Positions 54,110 to 63,470 of a DNA stretch of 64,000 bases are shown one piece after another. Under the pieces are notes generated by a model, which searched no databases, had not been told where the DNA came from, and was given only the letters and a program-made list of their open reading frames with translations. The stretch is from positions 13,233-77,232 of the forward strand of contig CAYYOI010000001.1 in assembly GCA_964473285.1 (NCBI GenBank), given 5' to 3'. A program made the position numbers and the translations under genes. Origin of the DNA: JBNJGT01 sp964473285. Lineage in GTDB: Archaea; Nanobdellota; Nanobdellia; Woesearchaeales; JACJVW01. Each line of letters begins with the position of its first letter. Position 1 is the stretch's first letter.

Positions 54110-54975
54110 TTCTTTATTATGTACGTAGGGTAGGGTATTTTTATGCCTTCCTTATCAAACCTTTTCTTTATTTTCTCGTACAATGAGCATTTGAGAAAAT
54201 AGCCATCAGTTGCATTGGCAGTCCATACAAAAAGCCTGAGCCGCATGCCGTAGTCACCAAGCTCATCTAAACTAATCCTGTAGAGGTCTCCACTTGGAAG
54301 AAGAAGGTGTTCGCTCTTGTTGTCGATGAACAAAGGGTCCTTGACTACTTCTTCAGCAATTATCTTTTTTGCAAGATCGATCTCTGAATCATAACTAATA
54401 GTGAAATCTATAAAATTCATCTTTTTCTCATCAGAGATACTATCATTTACAACTTTCTCTTCTGCTATTATGCCGTTAGGGATCATGAGGCGCTTGTTCT
54501 TGAGTGTCCGGATGGATGTATGCCAAAGGGTGATGTCCTCGACAAAACCTAGCTCTCCAGCAATCTTGATACGGTCACCAATCCTGAAGGGCTCGAACAT
54601 GGAGATGAAGATGCCTGCAACAAAGTTTGCAAATATCTTCTGAGTGGCAAAACCCACTATAAGGGCAATGACTCCTGCACCCACAAAGATGGAATGGGAT
54701 ATCTCTTTTAGTTCAGGGATTGTTGAGACTATCAGGAGAATACCTATGATGTAGATTGTAGATACTATAATACGGCGGGCCATGTTGAACTTGGTCTGGT
54801 CCATTATGGGTATGTCACAACCAAAATGAAAGCGGTGATGGTAAAGGTTAGAGGTGGTTTTTGCATATGCGCGGCGCATTATACTATTGACAAAGTTTGC
54901 AGAAATGATTGTTATTATGGCGATCCCGCCTATGAGGAGAACCTTGCTATGAAGAAAAAAATTGACTATGTCCAT
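54106..54975 (-). CDS. MscS-family mechanosensitive channel
   Basis: 289 residues. Three membrane segments (about 10-28, 65-85, 92-115), the third carrying the pore-lining GAGVIALIVGFATQKIFANF motif. The beta-domain follows (RIKIAGELGFVEDITLWHTS), then the C-terminal alpha/beta region. It protects cells during osmotic downshift. Coupled to the TraX-like gene; divergent from 55053. Confidence 0.93.
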   Translation of the reverse strand: MDIVNFFLHSKVLLIGGIAIITIISANFVNSIMRRAYAKTTSNLYHHRFHFGCDIPIMDQTKFNMARRIIVSTIYIIGILLIVSTIPELKEISHSIFVGAGVIALIVGFATQKIFANFVAGIFISMFEPFRIGDRIKIAGELGFVEDITLWHTSIRTLKNKRLMIPNGIIAEEKVVNDSISDEKKMNFIDFTISYDSEIDLAKKIIAEEVVKDPLFIDNKSEHLLLPSGDLYRISLDELGDYGMRLRLFVWTANATDGYFLKCSLYEKIKKRFDKEGIKIPYPTYIIKK

Positions 54976-55052
54976 TTAACACCCCTTTTAAATCTAATGC
55001 GATTAAGTTCTTTAAATATTTTGGGATAAAACTTTTAAAAGAAAGAGGTATT

Positions 55053-55283
55053 ATGGTTAAGATGGAGTACCAGCGAATCGTGGATCTCAAGTATCCTAAA
55101 GACAGGATGATTGTTGTTGATCTGGAATCTAAAGAGGAACTTGATAAGATAGAGTCTGACAAGCGGTTCGTTATACGGGTGGAACTTCTGATGGACGGGA
55201 CATACCAGGATTATTATTATGTGTTTCTGGATACCTTTGTCTATCGCTACAGGACACCACTCCATGAACATTTGAGAGGATAA
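55053..55283 (+). CDS. Small conserved-looking protein, unknown
   Basis: 76 residues with GAGGT before ATG 55053 and a TTTTAAAA-type box about 25 bp upstream. Compact alpha/beta pattern, aromatic-rich C-terminus (YQDYYYVFLDTFVYRY). It is followed two bases later by another small gene. No family recognised. Confidence 0.6.
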   Translation: MVKMEYQRIVDLKYPKDRMIVVDLESKEELDKIESDKRFVIRVELLMDGTYQDYYYVFLDTFVYRYRTPLHEHLRG

Positions 55284-55285
55284 TC

Positions 55286-55522
55286 ATGGCATTTGACAAG
55301 AGTCTGGATAAGGAATTGTTTGGAGAAGAAGTAGAGTTTGAAGTTACAAAGCTAAGGGTCAGCGTGTTCTCATATAACGACGGACCTGCGAAGCTGCAGA
55401 TATCAAGGCAGTTAAGGAATATGGAAACAGGGGATTTCAAGTTCGCAAAACTTGGAAGGATGACAAAGGATGAAGCAGAAGCAGCCCTACCATTAATCCA
55501 GAAAGCAATCACTTACATGTGA
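55286..55522 (+). CDS. Small unknown protein
   Basis: 78 residues. Beta-rich first half (EVEFEVTKLRVSVFSYNDG) with a helical end (TKDEAEAALPLIQKAITYM). It forms a two-gene unit with 55053. The 3' end overlaps convergent rnhB by 14 bp. No family recognised. Confidence 0.6.
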   Translation: MAFDKSLDKELFGEEVEFEVTKLRVSVFSYNDGPAKLQISRQLRNMETGDFKFAKLGRMTKDEAEAALPLIQKAITYM

Positions 55523-56150
55523 ACTGGGCAAGAGTTGGCTGGGAAAGACGCTTGTATGATGACCAGCTTTTCCTGAAGAAATCATATTTTTTATAGTTCT
55601 CTTTGAGGAAGACTTGGGTTTTCTTGTCTGAGGGATAGCCTGATCCTACTACAATCTTGTGGGTTGTCTCGATCTCTTTTATTGCCCGATCCCGCAGGAC
55701 TTTTGCTATAATTGATGCAGCTGATACAATTGTATAATTGAGATCTGCCTTGTGTTCTGCGATTATCTTTGCATCATGGGTTAGGCGAGCTTTGACATAA
55801 TCATGGTATGCAGGAAGATTGGTGCTTGGACAATCAAGGATTGCAATTTCAGGTTTGAGTTCATTTATTATGTCAGCTGAGGTCTTTCCTTCCAAAAAAT
55901 TGAGATTCATGCTGTCAGATGCCAAAGCTTCATCAATATCATGGGGTGATAAGATGATTACCTTGTACTTTTTTATTATCTCCAGTATCTTGGGGTATAG
56001 CTCCTCTCTTCTCTTTGGGCTTAAAAGCTTGGAATCTTTGACTCCCAAGGCCTTTAGGGTTTTTTCATCCTCAAGGTCTCCCATTACGCCAACCATGACC
56101 AAAGGCCCTATTACAGGGCCGCGGCCTGCTTCTTCTATCCCGCATCTCAT
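55509..56150 (-). CDS. rnhB: Ribonuclease HII
   Basis: 213 residues from ATG 56150, the start that puts the catalytic motif at the usual N-terminal place. It should cleave RNA in RNA/DNA hybrids. Family motifs: CGIEEAGRGPVIGPLV (residues 3-18), AILDCPSTN and HKADLNYTIVSAASIIAKVLRD. Odd: the family's first catalytic acid is Asp in GIDEAGRG, but GAA here codes Glu. This may weaken or change metal binding, or be tolerated in this lineage. Confidence 0.9.
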   Translation of the reverse strand: MRCGIEEAGRGPVIGPLVMVGVMGDLEDEKTLKALGVKDSKLLSPKRREELYPKILEIIKKYKVIILSPHDIDEALASDSMNLNFLEGKTSADIINELKPEIAILDCPSTNLPAYHDYVKARLTHDAKIIAEHKADLNYTIVSAASIIAKVLRDRAIKEIETTHKIVVGSGYPSDKKTQVFLKENYKKYDFFRKSWSSYKRLSQPTLAQFTCK

Positions 56151-56307
56151 GGGATATTGCAAGAATGGGCCTATTTTTAAAGATTTGCTCTCTTGCGCAG
56201 AAATTATCACCAGTAATCTGATGCCCTAGTCAAAGCATTACAGTCCACTTTCCCAGGCCGCAGCACTATGCGAAAGCTTTAAATATTCTTAAAACTGGAG
56301 TAGTGGT

Positions 56308-56874
56308 ATGGCGTCTGTATTCAGAGGAATCCTTGATTTCTTCCATGTAATTGGGATCTATGATGTAGTGTTGCCATTCCTTCTTATATTCACTATTGTA
56401 TTTGCAATCTTTGAAAAGACAAGGGTACTGGGCGTAGACATTGTAAATGATAAGAAATATACCAAGAAGAACCTGAATTCAATGGTAGCTTTTGTCATCG
56501 CTTTCTTTGTTATAGCATCATCCAAACTTGTGGAAATCATAACGCAGGTCTCTGCACAGATGGTAGTGCTATTGCTCCTGAGCGTGTTCTTCCTACTGCT
56601 TGTAGGGTCATTCTATGGGCATAGTGACGAGCCTTTTGCCCTTGGGGACACATGGAAGAAGGTTTTTACTGTTATCATGTTCCTTGGAATAGTATCCATA
56701 TTCCTGATGGCTATAAAAACAAAAGACGGAACGCCCTGGCTTGAATGGTTCATGTTTTATGTCTATAACAATGCATCAAGCACAGCTGTTGCATCAATAC
56801 TGCTCATGATAATTGTGATTGGGCTAATGTTTTTTGTAGTTTATGATAAGAATGAAAAGAAAAATGCTGAATGA
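56308..56874 (+). CDS. Four-helix membrane protein, paralogue 1 of 3
   Basis: 188 residues, about five hydrophobic segments. Start IGIYDVVLPFLLIFTIVFAIFEKTRVLG aligns with the starts of the next two genes (LLxFxIVxAILxKxKxxG), showing a tandem triplication. Transcribed with them. GGAGTAGTGGT precedes the ATG. No function recognised. Confidence 0.75.
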   Translation: MASVFRGILDFFHVIGIYDVVLPFLLIFTIVFAIFEKTRVLGVDIVNDKKYTKKNLNSMVAFVIAFFVIASSKLVEIITQVSAQMVVLLLLSVFFLLLVGSFYGHSDEPFALGDTWKKVFTVIMFLGIVSIFLMAIKTKDGTPWLEWFMFYVYNNASSTAVASILLMIIVIGLMFFVVYDKNEKKNAE

Positions 56875-56884
56875 GGTGTGATTA

Positions 56885-57448
56885 ATGAGTTTTGTCGAGA
56901 ATGCACTAATAAACCTGGAACAGATCGGAATCGTATATTTGCTGGCGTTTCTGCTTGTTTTTACAATAGTATATGCAATACTTACAAAAAGCAAGATACT
57001 AGGTGATAAGAAGAATTTCAACATAGCAGTCGCGCTGGTTCTTGGTATGCTGGTAATACTTGAGCCAAACCAGACAGTAGTAAAGATAATGCAGTCTGCT
57101 ATCCCCAATGTAAGCATAGTGCTTGTTGCTATACTTATGTTCCTTTTGATGGTAGGTCTAATGGGTGGCGAAGTTAAATGGCTCGGGAACAGCGCATCCG
57201 GATGGATAGCAATATTATCTGCTGTAACCATTGCCTGGATATTTGGTGTCTCTGCAGGATGGTGGGGAAAAGGATACAATAATGTGTGGTACCTACAATG
57301 GATGAACAATTCCCAGACTGTTGCAACAGTGATAGTGTTGCTTGTTTTTGGGATAGTAATCTGGTTTGTCACCAAAGAAGATAAGCCTGCTGATCAGCAA
57401 GGCAAGTTCCTGAAAGATATCGGAGAGTTGTTTGGAAAAGAAAAATAA
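56885..57448 (+). CDS. Four-helix membrane protein, paralogue 2 of 3
   Basis: 187 residues. Shared start pattern LLAFLLVFTIVYAILTKSKILG, then a second pair of helices and a short charged tail. Its last base is the first base of the next gene's ATG (TAATG). GAGGTG lies just upstream of ATG 56885. Unknown function. Confidence 0.75.
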   Translation: MSFVENALINLEQIGIVYLLAFLLVFTIVYAILTKSKILGDKKNFNIAVALVLGMLVILEPNQTVVKIMQSAIPNVSIVLVAILMFLLMVGLMGGEVKWLGNSASGWIAILSAVTIAWIFGVSAGWWGKGYNNVWYLQWMNNSQTVATVIVLLVFGIVIWFVTKEDKPADQQGKFLKDIGELFGKEK

Positions 57449-58005
57449 TGGCAACACCACTAGATATAGGATTGCTGGATCATTTCGAGATTATTTTTCC
57501 ATTTCTCTTCATACTGGTCTTTGGATATGCGATCCTTACAAAACTGAAGCCTTTTGGGGATGACAATAAAGGGATTTATGCAGTGATTGCATTTGTCCTG
57601 GCAGTGATGACCATCTTTTCTCCTATAGTAAGGGAGACTTTTGTGACAGCTGCACCATGGTTTGTCCTGCTATTCATCTTCTTGATATTCACGATCATAG
57701 CTTACATGGCACTTGGCGCCAGCGAGGATGACATAGTAAATGTGCTGAAATCAAGCGAGAACAGGTTTATTAACCTGTGGGTTCTTGCATTGATACTGAT
57801 AATAGCATTGGGTTCACTTACTACAGTCCTTTCCCGTCATGGGGGAGTTGGTACAACTCCAGAAGAGGATCTCAACATGACCGAGGAAGAAGCATCAGCT
57901 CAGGAGTCAGAATTCTGGTCTACACTAGTACATCCAAAAGTCCTAGGGATGGTATTGATATTACTGGTGTCGTTTTTTACCATACAAAGGCTTACTAAAG
58001 AATAA
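57448..58005 (+). CDS. Four-helix membrane protein, paralogue 3 of 3
   Basis: 185 residues. Start pattern FPFLFILVFGYAILTKLKPFG as in the two genes before, with an acidic loop (TPEEDLNMTEEEASAQESEF, about 140-160) before the last helix. It ends one base before the convergent coiled-coil gene. Three similar small membrane proteins together suggest a hetero-oligomeric membrane complex. Confidence 0.75.
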   Translation: MATPLDIGLLDHFEIIFPFLFILVFGYAILTKLKPFGDDNKGIYAVIAFVLAVMTIFSPIVRETFVTAAPWFVLLFIFLIFTIIAYMALGASEDDIVNVLKSSENRFINLWVLALILIIALGSLTTVLSRHGGVGTTPEEDLNMTEEEASAQESEFWSTLVHPKVLGMVLILLVSFFTIQRLTKE

Positions 58006-58006
58006 C

Positions 58007-58537
58007 CTATTTCTTCTTTTTAGGTGACATACTATTACGGGCATCCTTTGTGATGCGGGATAGTTCATTGACATTCTCTGTGAAAGTGGGAAGTATCTTT
58101 TGGAAAACACGCTCCATTGCCTTTATCTCTGTTCCTACATTAAGTATATTTTGGTCATATTCACCAATTTTTCCAATGATAGCCTTGTGCAACTTGTCGA
58201 AGCTCTCTCGGACATCCTGTAATTCCTGCTCAAACTTGTTGATCTTCTCTTCTGTCTTATCCTTCCATTCAGAAATCTTGTTGAGGTTCTTGACCAACTC
58301 ATCCCATTTCTCGTCAATGATTGCCTCAGCAATCTCTTCTATATGGGTCCTTTCATTGATATAAGATTGACCTTGTGAATAGCCTTGAGGTGGTTGTGAA
58401 GGAGGCTGGGGCATTCCCTGCGGTCCCTGAGGCGCTCCTTGTGGAGGCTGAGGCATTCCCTGCGTAGGCTGACCTTGAGAGGGCATTCCTTGTGAGCCTT
58501 GAGGCGCTCCTTGTTGATTGTTCTGATCCATTGTCAT
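58007..58537 (-). CDS. Coiled-coil protein with Pro/Gln/Gly-rich head
   Basis: 176 residues. The first 55 are low-complexity PQG repeats (QGAPQGPQGMPQPPSQPPQG), then a long amphipathic coiled coil (about 62-170) and a Lys-rich end. A GCTTTAAATAC box (about 58557-58567) lies 25 bp before ATG 58537, inside the end of the neighbouring gene. No signal peptide, so cytoplasmic or membrane-associated. It may be a scaffold for the membrane triplet it faces. Confidence 0.65.
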   Translation of the reverse strand: MTMDQNNQQGAPQGSQGMPSQGQPTQGMPQPPQGAPQGPQGMPQPPSQPPQGYSQGQSYINERTHIEEIAEAIIDEKWDELVKNLNKISEWKDKTEEKINKFEQELQDVRESFDKLHKAIIGKIGEYDQNILNVGTEIKAMERVFQKILPTFTENVNELSRITKDARNSMSPKKKK

Positions 58538-58558
58538 AGATACTCTTTTGAAATGTAT

Positions 58559-59041
58559 TTAAAGCTTTCTGTCCTTGAGAATCTTCTCTACAGTCTTTTT
58601 GGTGACATCTTCTACCATTGATTCAAAATACTGGTGTAGGATCTTTTCAACTTCTTTTCTTGTTACGAAATTGATAGGCTCCCAGATGTTGATATACCTT
58701 TCAAGTTCATTTACATCCTCTTTTCGTGCACACATCCTAAGCTCTTTTATCAGGAGCAATAGCTTGTTGTCAAGGTCATTCATGAATTTCTTGAGCTCAT
58801 TTATCTCAGCATGCGAGTCACGCAGGCCCTGGATGTTTTTCTTGTTCTGGCTCATGAAGTTCTGATCAGCCATCTGAATCTTTTTCCTAAGGTTCTGGGT
58901 CCTTTCCTCAAGCTCACGAAGACGCCTTGAAAGAGAACTGAAATCATGGCGAAGGCTTTTCAACTCAGGGTCAGGACCTGCCTTTTCATGACCTCCAAAA
59001 AGATTGAATCCTTTCTGCTTTTGCGGGGGAGCCTCTGCCAT
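58559..59041 (-). CDS. Coiled-coil protein, unknown
   Basis: 160 residues from ATG 59041 (AAGGTG upstream); an earlier in-frame ATG would run into the DUF1385 gene. Short GFNLFGG-type head, coiled coil (about 28-95), then a charged C-terminal domain with RYINIWEPINFVTRKEVEKI. It is followed by the other coiled-coil gene in the same direction. The pairing resembles accessory proteins of archaeal membrane machines, but no specific family is assured. Confidence 0.6.
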   Translation of the reverse strand: MAEAPPQKQKGFNLFGGHEKAGPDPELKSLRHDFSSLSRRLRELEERTQNLRKKIQMADQNFMSQNKKNIQGLRDSHAEINELKKFMNDLDNKLLLLIKELRMCARKEDVNELERYINIWEPINFVTRKEVEKILHQYFESMVEDVTKKTVEKILKDRKL

Positions 59042-59078
59042 CACCTTAAAGGGCTTTCCAATATATAATAAACTTGTG

Positions 59079-59996
59079 TTAGGATGTAGAAGTAGTATCA
59101 TCAATGACTGCTTTCAGTGCTTCAAAGCTTACCTCAAGCTGGTCAGGAGTGGGTTCCCGAGTGGTGAGCTTCTGAACCCAGAGACCTGGCAGGAAAAGTA
59201 TGCCAAGAAAACTCCTGCGGGAAATTGCAGGGGCAAGCTTAAGCCATTCATAAGATATTCCTGCTATAACCGGAAGCATTGCAAGCCTTGCAAGAAAAAA
59301 GATGCCGAGGCGAAATAAGGTATGAATCGAGGTTATCGATGGAAAGAGGGATTGAAGAATAACAGGTATCAATGAGAACAGGACAACACCTGTAAGTACA
59401 ACTATCATGAGAAAGCTAGTACCACATCTTGGATGGACTGTTGAAAAATGGTTTGCCTGGTCAGGAATAAGCTGCTTGTTCTTCTCGAATGTATGGACTG
59501 CTTTGTGTTCTGCGCCATGGTATTCAAAAACCCGACGCATGTCACTCATGAAACCGATTGCATAGATGTAGCCAACAATGATTATGACTTTTATGATACC
59601 GTCTATGAGGTTAAAGAGAACAGGTTGGCTGCTTTCATTGAGGCCTGCAAGATTTGTCAGGACATAAGGCAGGAACACAAAAAGCCCAAGGGAAAAAAGT
59701 ATTGCCACTACTACTGTAAGTGTGATGTGAGAGCCTTTCAGTTCTTCACCTTCTTCGTCGGCAGATTCCTGGGCTGAATACATGAGGCTTCTTGTGCCAA
59801 GATACATCATCTCGAAAAGAGAGACAACGCCCCGGAAGAACGGCCATCCAAGAAAGGGATAGCTTTTTGACAAAGGAGAATATGTCTCGCGCTTCACTAT
59901 TATCTCGTCATTCTTGCGTATGGCAGTTGCGATTCTATCTCCTGCACGCATCATAACTCCTTCTATAACTGCCTGGCCACCCACAATCGGTCTCAT
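59079..59996 (-). CDS. DUF1385 membrane protein (COG3872)
   Basis: 305 residues. The signature VGGQAVIEGVMMRAGDRIAT opens the protein. Five or so membrane helices follow, with the conserved polar motifs YHGAEHKAVHTFE (about 157-169) and HPRCGTSFLMIV. His/Glu/Cys clustering suggests a metal-dependent enzyme; the family is described as predicted metal-dependent, without a proven reaction. Usual length. Confidence 0.9.
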   Translation of the reverse strand: MRPIVGGQAVIEGVMMRAGDRIATAIRKNDEIIVKRETYSPLSKSYPFLGWPFFRGVVSLFEMMYLGTRSLMYSAQESADEEGEELKGSHITLTVVVAILFSLGLFVFLPYVLTNLAGLNESSQPVLFNLIDGIIKVIIIVGYIYAIGFMSDMRRVFEYHGAEHKAVHTFEKNKQLIPDQANHFSTVHPRCGTSFLMIVVLTGVVLFSLIPVILQSLFPSITSIHTLFRLGIFFLARLAMLPVIAGISYEWLKLAPAISRRSFLGILFLPGLWVQKLTTREPTPDQLEVSFEALKAVIDDTTSTS

Positions 59997-60017
59997 TATA
60001 CCCAGGAATGAATCATA

Positions 60018-61742
60018 CTATATATGTTTTATCCTTTTTAATTCAGTGAGCCAGTCTTCAATTACACAAAAACCTTGTTTCCAGAAATCAGGAGAGGACA
60101 TGTCAATCCCCACTTCATCTAGTATCTTTGCAGGGTCTTTTGAACCACCATAGGAAAGGATCTTCTCTATGGAATGTATGAAAGAAGGATCTTTCTGGTA
60201 CATCGAATAAAGGGCAAGAGAGAGGAGTTCTCCAAAGTTATAGGAATAACAATAGAAAGGGCTTCTCACTATATGAGGGATTATTGCCCATTCGTTTTTG
60301 AAGCGGGAATCCTTCTCGACAGAGTCTCCAAACTGTTCTTCAAGAAGACTGTAATAGACTGCTGAAAGCTCATCCATAGTGCATCCTTTCTGGAGCATTT
60401 CATGGGCGATAAGCTCAAACTTCACAAAATAGTTCTGGCGTATGATAGTTGCAAAGGAATCAGAAAGCTTTTCCACTAGCATGGCCTTTCTGTCCTTATC
60501 ATCAGCCTGGTCGTAGAGGCGCTGGAACACTACCATCTCTGCAAAGGTGGATGCGGTCTCTGCCAGGGGAAGAGGTGCGTGAAATGAATATATACTGTGG
60601 TTTTTGCTGAAGAGGAAATGAACGCCGTGGCCAAGCTCGTGGGCAAGGGTGAATATATCATTCTTCCTGCCTGTGAAGTTGAGCATGACGAAAGGGACCA
60701 TATTGGGAGAAACAGCCATGGCAAAGGCACCTCCTCGCTTGTCTGGATTTGGATGGGTATCTATGTGGCCATCCAGGATCTTTAATGCATTTTCATGAAA
60801 TCTTTCAGAGAAAGATTTGAACGTATCAAGCACTGTCTTTTCTGCTTCCTCGTATGAGACCTGGCTCTCTTCTGTAGAGATTGGGGCATAGATATCGTAT
60901 CTTGAAAGCTTTTTTCCAAGGATCTCTCCTTTCAGGCTGAAGAATTCATGGAAGAGGTATCTTTTCTCTGTGCATACATCAAGCAATGTCTGGACTGCCT
61001 CGTCAGGAACCTGATTGTCATGATTCCTTACTGATATGGGTGAGGAATAACCGCGTAACTTTGCCATCTCTCCCCAGTCACGGGCAACAGCCTGATATAT
61101 TGTGAATAGCTTATCAAGGTCCTGATCATACCGGTCTAACAATGCGATGTAGGCGGCCTTTCTCTCTTCTGGATTTGCAGAACGAAAATAGGAAGTGAGT
61201 TCTGACTGGGTTTGTATGACCTGTTTATTCTGGCCTTCAGGCTGGAACTCAAATGTAAAGCTTGTGGTTATAAGGGAGCGAAGCTGATTTATTACAGATA
61301 TCCCGTTGACATCCTTTTTTGAGATCAGATTCTCTTCGCGCTCTGGAAGGGTGTAACGTGCTGAATCACGCAAAAAGAAAAGAACAAAGGAATCCTTCAT
61401 CTGTGAGAAAAGGCGGTGTGCGTTCTTGTCCTCTAGTGCATTCTCCCCAATACCCTGGAGCCAGTGCCATATAGGACGTGAACGTTCTTCAATCTCCAGG
61501 CCTACTGTTTCCAAGCGTGCCTTGAGGCGTCTTGCTTCCTGGTCTTTCTGATTGGTTGAGAGCCTGAGCTCAGCCATAGCCCCCAGTTTATGTAGGGTCT
61601 CTAAAATATTTGCATTGTAATCCATGAACTCCTGAAGAAAGGAAGGTTCCATGTCTTTGTGCATATTCTTGTAATAATAATCATATGAAGAACTATCTAC
61701 CTTGGTTTCAGGGTCTATTATATCTGTTTTCCAGTGTTTCAT
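60018..61742 (-). CDS. pepF: Oligoendopeptidase F (M3 family)
   Basis: 574 residues, within the 560-600 normal for the family. The zinc site AHELGHGVHFLFS (HExxH, about 365) and the downstream ETASTFAEMVVF (third ligand Glu, about 393) are present. Cytoplasmic enzyme that trims 6-20-residue peptides. TTTTATAAA (61773-61765) is 27 bp before the ATG, so a leaderless mRNA is likely. Confidence 0.95.
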   Translation of the reverse strand: MKHWKTDIIDPETKVDSSSYDYYYKNMHKDMEPSFLQEFMDYNANILETLHKLGAMAELRLSTNQKDQEARRLKARLETVGLEIEERSRPIWHWLQGIGENALEDKNAHRLFSQMKDSFVLFFLRDSARYTLPEREENLISKKDVNGISVINQLRSLITTSFTFEFQPEGQNKQVIQTQSELTSYFRSANPEERKAAYIALLDRYDQDLDKLFTIYQAVARDWGEMAKLRGYSSPISVRNHDNQVPDEAVQTLLDVCTEKRYLFHEFFSLKGEILGKKLSRYDIYAPISTEESQVSYEEAEKTVLDTFKSFSERFHENALKILDGHIDTHPNPDKRGGAFAMAVSPNMVPFVMLNFTGRKNDIFTLAHELGHGVHFLFSKNHSIYSFHAPLPLAETASTFAEMVVFQRLYDQADDKDRKAMLVEKLSDSFATIIRQNYFVKFELIAHEMLQKGCTMDELSAVYYSLLEEQFGDSVEKDSRFKNEWAIIPHIVRSPFYCYSYNFGELLSLALYSMYQKDPSFIHSIEKILSYGGSKDPAKILDEVGIDMSSPDFWKQGFCVIEDWLTELKRIKHI

Positions 61743-61778
61743 AAAATCCTGTAAAGGATGGAGGTTTATAAAACCTAC

Positions 61779-63392
61779 CTAATACATCTTTTCCATGTAA
61801 TCATCCAATATCCTGTGGGTGTTGAAATAGGATGCATTGGCTATGCTCTCTCTCATCAATGATGCCCATGCATGCTTGTCCTTATAGATAAGTGCGCTGT
61901 CCTTGATTAGATGGGCAAGGAACCTTGCATTATCATCATCTGAATCATTGGGGATTGTCCAGCCTCCTCCTTTTGCTTCAGGCCACCAACCATCTTGTGT
62001 AGATATCTGGGGGACTCCATTGTGAGCGGCTTTCATCCCTGAAGTGCCGGATGCTTCCATTGGCGGACGAGGATTGTTGAGCCAGATGTCAGACCCTTGG
62101 GTAAGAAGAGCGCCAAGGTACATCGAATAGTTCTCAAGAAGGTCACACTTACATTATCAGGTTCGCTTACTCCTACTATACGCTCGATTATGGACTTGCC
62201 CTGGTGATCATGCGGGTGTGCTTTTCCTGCAAAGATTATCTGGACAGGACCGTTGTCAGCGAGTCTTTCCAGGTTTGAGAGTATCAGGTCACCTCTCTTG
62301 TATGTTGCAAACCTTCGTGCAAAACCTATTGTAAGAGGCTCCATTGAGAAACTGGTGTTGTTTGCAATGTTTGTATAGTCTATGAGCCTTTTCTTTGCAG
62401 CAAGATAGGCTTCAATCAAATAATTACCCGGAATATTGTTCTGTGCAATAAGTGAAGGGTCATCTCTGCATTCAGGGATGTAGTGGTCATAGAGCGTTTT
62501 CATCTCCTGGCTGGTCTAGGTGAAAGAATGGACGCCGTTTGTTATCCCTATGATATTGTAACCAGGAAAAAGTTCCTGTAATACTTTTGCATGAAGCTGG
62601 GATACGCCGTTTGCAATCCTGCTGTTGTTCATCGCAAGGGCAGTCATATTAAGGATCTCGTCCCCGGTCCTGCCTCTTATATCAGGAAGGTCCCTTGCGA
62701 TATCTGAAATATCATCATAACTGAAATGATCATGGCCTGCAGCAACAGGGGGGTGTGTGGTAAATACTGTGCGCCCCTTTGCATCCTGGAGGTTCTTCTC
62801 AAGCTCAATAGTCGCAAACGCGCCGTGGCCTTCATTAAGATGGTAGACATCTATATCATAACCCATCTCCTCAAGCATACGCACACCACCAATCCCAAGG
62901 ATTGCTTCCTGGGCAATGCGATAACGATGATCCCCCTCCGTAAAGGCACTCTGTAAGCCTGCATAAACCCTCTGAATTCATGCCGTTGTTGGTGTCAAGA
63001 AAAAGTATTGGAACACTCCCATTCTCTCCATTGATGACATAACGCATGGCACGTATCTTCACTTCTTCACCGCTTATATTGAGGCTTAGCTTGTGAGGCA
63101 TCTCTTCCATGTACCTTTGTGCCTTAAAAGATCTATAGCTTTCAACCTGCCTGTCACCTACTATATGCTGGCGAAAATAACCTTTGTTATACAAGAGAGA
63201 AATCCCAACCATATCAATGCCTTTGTCAGCTGCACTCTTGAGATAATCTCCTGCAAGAACACCCAAACCTCCGGCATATGTAGGAATGTGGGACTCAAGT
63301 CCGAACTCCATTGAGAAATATGCAATGCTAATATCAATCACCCAAGGGGTTTTTTGGTAAAGGTCACTTAAATAGGTTTGGAAGTTTTTCAA
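61779..63392 (-). pseudogene. Alpha-glucan (glycogen/maltodextrin) phosphorylase with two indels and a TAG
   Basis: Together the frames give a ~537-residue phosphorylase that would release glucose-1-phosphate. Frame one (63392, TTG start) has IAYFSMEFGLESHIPTYAGG. Reading shifts by one extra G in the run at 62932-62936 (LTECLYGG then DHRYRIAQEAILGIGG). TAG at 62516-62518 replaces the Trp of the conserved NGVHxxTW motif (ITNGVHSFT-stop-TSQEM). A missing base near 62136-62142 returns to the first frame (YLGALLTQGSDIWLNNPRPP, then EASGTSGMKAAHNG). All other motifs, including the PLP-region glycines, are well kept. This suggests recent decay or sequence error. Confidence 0.88.
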
Positions 63393-63440
63393 GGTATTTA
63401 GATATAGATCCAGATTATGTCACTATATAGTAGGGAAACA

Positions 63441-63448
63441 TTTATAAA
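63441..63448 (+). promoter_or_regulatory. TATA box for the gene at 63471
   Basis: TTTATAAA, centred about 27 bp before ATG 63471: a leaderless start. Confidence 0.6.
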
Positions 63449-63470
63449 CCAGAAGGCACTTTACTAACTT

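Noticed and set aside
14950..62518. Full reassignment of TAG to an amino acid
   Set aside because: TAG ends the gene at 53396, where readthrough would translate the tRNA, and at 42590 and 33910, where the extension is not protein-like.
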